Source: JAGMCJ01 sp046761005 (GTDB lineage Archaea; Thermoplasmatota; Thermoplasmata; RBG-16-68-12; JAGMCJ01). Taken from it: a stretch of DNA of 7,338 bases. The stretch covers positions 1 to 7,338 of the forward strand of contig JBHIFI010000074.1 of assembly GCA_046761005.1 (NCBI GenBank). The letters run 5' to 3'. Under the pieces are notes generated by a model. The model did no database searches, was not told the origin of the DNA, and worked only from the letters and a program-made list of their open reading frames with translations. The translations under genes and the position numbers were made by a program. This document shows positions 5,731-7,338 of the stretch, in pieces; position 1 is the first letter of the stretch; every line of letters starts with the position of its first letter.

Positions 5731-6885
5731 GTGAAAGCTGACTACGGGAAGCTACAGGAGAAGTTCTTTGACGGTCTCCCGGTGAAAGATCGAGAAGCCG
5801 CATTCAAGTGGTTTCTCGAGAAGAGAGCAGCAGGCCTAGCCTACAACTCCCTTCGTACGTACTGCACGATACTGAACATTCTGTCTGAGCTCTCATCAAA
5901 GCCTCTGCTGGAATGCAATAGGGAAGATACTCTAGAAGTCCTCGTAGAGGTTCAGGAACGGTTCGAGAGTCCCACATTGTACAAGCACGTCCTCAGAGAT
6001 TTTTTCCGCATATTCGGGCAGGAAGATGTCATTTCACGCATCTCGCTTAATCGTAGAAAGAAGAAGCGAGAATGGCAAGATCCAGCCAAGGTCCTTGGAC
6101 GGCATGATATTCAAAAGATGCTTGACGCGACAACGGACCCGAGAGACAGAGCAATCGTGGCAGTCCTCTGGGATACGGGGGCTCGTTGTCATGAGATTGC
6201 CGCCATCGAGATTGGCGATCTGAAGATTGAGAGTCGAGAGGATCCAAAGACCGGAAAGCCCCTCTATTCCGTTTGGTTCCGAGAGCAGAAGATAGCAGGG
6301 GAGGAACGCAGAATCGTTCTCTATGAAAGCTCTCCCTTCATATTCAGGTCATTGAGAGTCCACCCTGATCCTGGGGACCCCAAGGCTCCTTTATTCGTCT
6401 CGCGACGAAAGGGCGTCAGATTGGAGCCTTTGGGTACGAGTGGTATTCGGACTATCGTGCGGTCTATCGGATCCAAAGCAAGAATTCGAAAGCCGGTCCA
6501 CCCTCACGCCTTCAGACATGCCAGGGCTACATTTCTGAAATCAAAGGGAATCTCGGATGATGCAATCAGAGCCTACATGGGCTGGGTGAGAGATTCTGAC
6601 ATGCCGATGCGATACATTTCAAGGAAGGATGTGGAGAAAATGCGAGAAGTCGCCACTAGACTCGGATTCGAACCGCTTCCACCTCCTGGGCCAATCGAAG
6701 AGTTAGCTCTTGAGGACATTATGCCCGTCTCATTATCTTCCAAGGGTGCAGAGGACTTCGGAGATGCTATGAGACATATGGCTAGGGCCATCGACATTCT
6801 GTTCAAGACAACAGCAATAGACCCTCAGGCAAGGAAAGAACTCGAAGAGTGCAAGCGCATTTTCGAAACAGAGGGGCCGGAATAG
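5731..6885 (+). CDS. Tyrosine recombinase / integrase (XerC/XerA-like)
   Basis: This 384-residue site-specific recombinase has a helical core-binding domain (about 20-105, with NSLRTYCTILNILSEL) and a catalytic domain (about 118-300). All catalytic residues can be placed: R152 in DTGARCHEI, K187 in the beta hairpin REQKIAGEERR, H259 and R262 in HPHAFRHARAT, W285 (MGW, where many members have His), and the nucleophile Y295 in MRYIS. The enzyme is therefore likely active. An extra tail of about 85 residues follows (301-384), beginning with a proline-rich turn (PLPPPGP) and ending in charged helices; it has no motif I know. The GTG start at 5731 is preceded by GAGGT. It could be an integrase of a mobile element or plasmid, or a chromosome-dimer resolvase; the tail and the nearby IS favour the former. 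No attachment site can be proved, but palindromes follow the gene. Confidence 0.93.
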   Translation: MKADYGKLQEKFFDGLPVKDREAAFKWFLEKRAAGLAYNSLRTYCTILNILSELSSKPLLECNREDTLEVLVEVQERFESPTLYKHVLRDFFRIFGQEDVISRISLNRRKKKREWQDPAKVLGRHDIQKMLDATTDPRDRAIVAVLWDTGARCHEIAAIEIGDLKIESREDPKTGKPLYSVWFREQKIAGEERRIVLYESSPFIFRSLRVHPDPGDPKAPLFVSRRKGVRLEPLGTSGIRTIVRSIGSKARIRKPVHPHAFRHARATFLKSKGISDDAIRAYMGWVRDSDMPMRYISRKDVEKMREVATRLGFEPLPPPGPIEELALEDIMPVSLSSKGAEDFGDAMRHMARAIDILFKTTAIDPQARKELEECKRIFETEGPE

Positions 6886-7102
6886 CTCTCCGATGCCTCG
6901 TTCGTCGTGTCCCTGTCCTTCTCTTATTCTTGAGGCCCCCATTGGGAACCGAAGTCGGAGTCTCAGGTTGGCCAAACTGCTAGTATTGGGCATAGGGAAC
7001 CTAGGGAAATCGGGCCGATTCCCATTGGCTTTGCTAGCGTGGATGTAAGGAGAGTACGATAGATTTCTATGTGTCTTTGACCCTTGGATGCAGTCAGAGG
7101 GT

Positions 7103-7114
7103 TAGACCGGTCTA
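7103..7114. repeat. Perfect 12-bp palindrome TAGACCGGTCTA
   Basis: TAGACCGGTCTA is its own reverse complement. Its half TTAGAC/GTCTAA recurs 57-73 bp downstream in GTTAGTCTAAC (7166-7176). It lies 218 bp after the recombinase stop. It could be a dimeric-protein binding site or half of a recombination core. Confidence 0.5.
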
Positions 7115-7121
7115 TTTGCTA

Positions 7122-7139
7122 CACAGTATTGCACAGTAT
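7122..7139 (+). repeat. Two direct repeats of CACAGTAT, 10 bp apart
   Basis: CACAGTAT occurs at 7122-7129 and 7132-7139. The 10-bp period puts both copies on the same face of the helix, as for cooperative protein binding. It lies 59-76 bp before the possible start codon at 7198, a plausible operator position. Confidence 0.45.
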
Positions 7140-7197
7140 GATACGCCAAAACATTCCGACAAAGCGTTAGTCTAACAAGATATCTTTGGTGGAGTCC

Positions 7198-7338
7198 ATG
7201 GTTGTCTGTCGGGAATCGCCATCTTTCAGAAGCAAAGACCAGGTATTTCAGGAACAGGTTCTCAGATATTCAATCCTATGTCACATACTAGAAGTGCAGC
7301 AATCCTTATATGAATCCACTACACTACTACTTTCAGGA
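7198..7338 (+). CDS. Possible start of a gene running off the window
   Basis: From the ATG at 7198 the frame stays open for 47 codons to the last base. GGTGGAG (7188-7194), close to the archaeal anti-Shine-Dalgarno complement, stands just before it. The product begins MVVCRESPSFRSKDQ and continues with a stretch that could form an amphipathic helix (VFQEQVLRYSILCHILEVQQ). No family is recognisable. An open run of this length arises by chance about one time in ten, so the ribosome site is the main support. A TTATATG at 7306-7312 could instead be a promoter for a later start outside the window. Confidence 0.35.
   Translation, partial: MVVCRESPSFRSKDQVFQEQVLRYSILCHILEVQQSLYESTTLLLSG

Larger units (their letters stand above)
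6886..7197. other. Palindrome-rich non-coding region after the recombinase gene
   Basis: This 312-bp stretch has no convincing gene on either strand. From 6968 it is dense in short symmetric sequences: TTGGCCAA (6968-6975), GGGAAATCGGGCCGATTCCC (7004-7023, one bulged base), TAGACCGGTCTA (7103-7114, perfect), GTATGATAC (7136-7144), GTTAGTCTAAC (7166-7176) and AAGATATCTT (7177-7186). The outer GCTAG (6979-6983) and CTAGC (7034-7038) could enclose a larger structure. The region may hold recombination sites for the preceding recombinase, operators for the next gene, or a structured RNA; the sequence does not decide. Confidence 0.4.

Noticed and set aside
5416..5803. Two overlapping - strand frames around the recombinase promoter
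   Set aside because: They run antisense to the regulator end and the recombinase start, including its ribosome site, and show no family features.
6733..6993. 86-codon - strand frame over the end of the recombinase gene
   Set aside because: Mostly antisense to a well-supported gene. The part beyond it has no motif or ribosome site.
1..7338. CRISPR array or tRNA genes
   Set aside because: No regularly spaced repeats were found, and no stretch combined a T-loop sequence with matching acceptor arms.

Overview
The window looks archaeal, most likely from a euryarchaeal lineage such as Thermoplasmatota. The lineage is an inference and no marker gene settles it. Pointers to an archaeon are an HdrA-type protein, TATA-box promoters preceded by purine-rich BRE-like sequence, two promoters placed so that the mRNA would be leaderless, GTG starts preceded by GGTG/GAGG ribosome sites, and a tandemly duplicated Lrp-like winged-helix regulator. 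No rRNA, tRNA or CRISPR array was seen.

Layout. Positions 1 to about 268 hold the 3' end of an IS200/IS605-type element: the tail of tnpA on the + strand and a 20-nt perfect hairpin. Directly against it lies the N-terminal part of an hdrA gene on the - strand (233-814). It is cut off just after its ferredoxin-like segment, and its reading frame runs on into the IS end. A 362-bp gap follows; it holds a possible 38-codon four-cysteine ORF on the + strand.

Positions 4141 down to 1177 (- strand) form a tight three-gene operon: a radical SAM/SPASM enzyme, then an unrecognised cysteine-containing protein whose ATG directly follows the first gene's stop, then a divergent quinolinate-synthase (NadA)-like protein 46 bp further on. 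Upstream and divergent is a 352-residue regulator (4435-5493) made of two copies of an Lrp/AsnC-like unit. The operon and the regulator share a 293-bp intergenic region, each with a TATA box 26-29 nt before its start codon.

Positions 5731-6885 encode a tyrosine recombinase with a complete catalytic set and a C-terminal tail. It is followed by 312 bp without a convincing gene but unusually rich in short palindromes. A possible new gene starts at 7198 and runs off the window.

The most interesting unit is the three-gene operon. Two predicted Fe-S enzymes flank a protein with five of its six cysteines in its C-terminal part. The NadA-like member keeps the three cluster cysteines but differs at several active-site positions. 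This suggests an uncharacterised cofactor or small-molecule pathway, or a protein-modification pathway, probably controlled by the divergent regulator. The operon lies between an IS-disrupted hdrA and a recombinase gene, so it may sit in a mobile or recently rearranged region.
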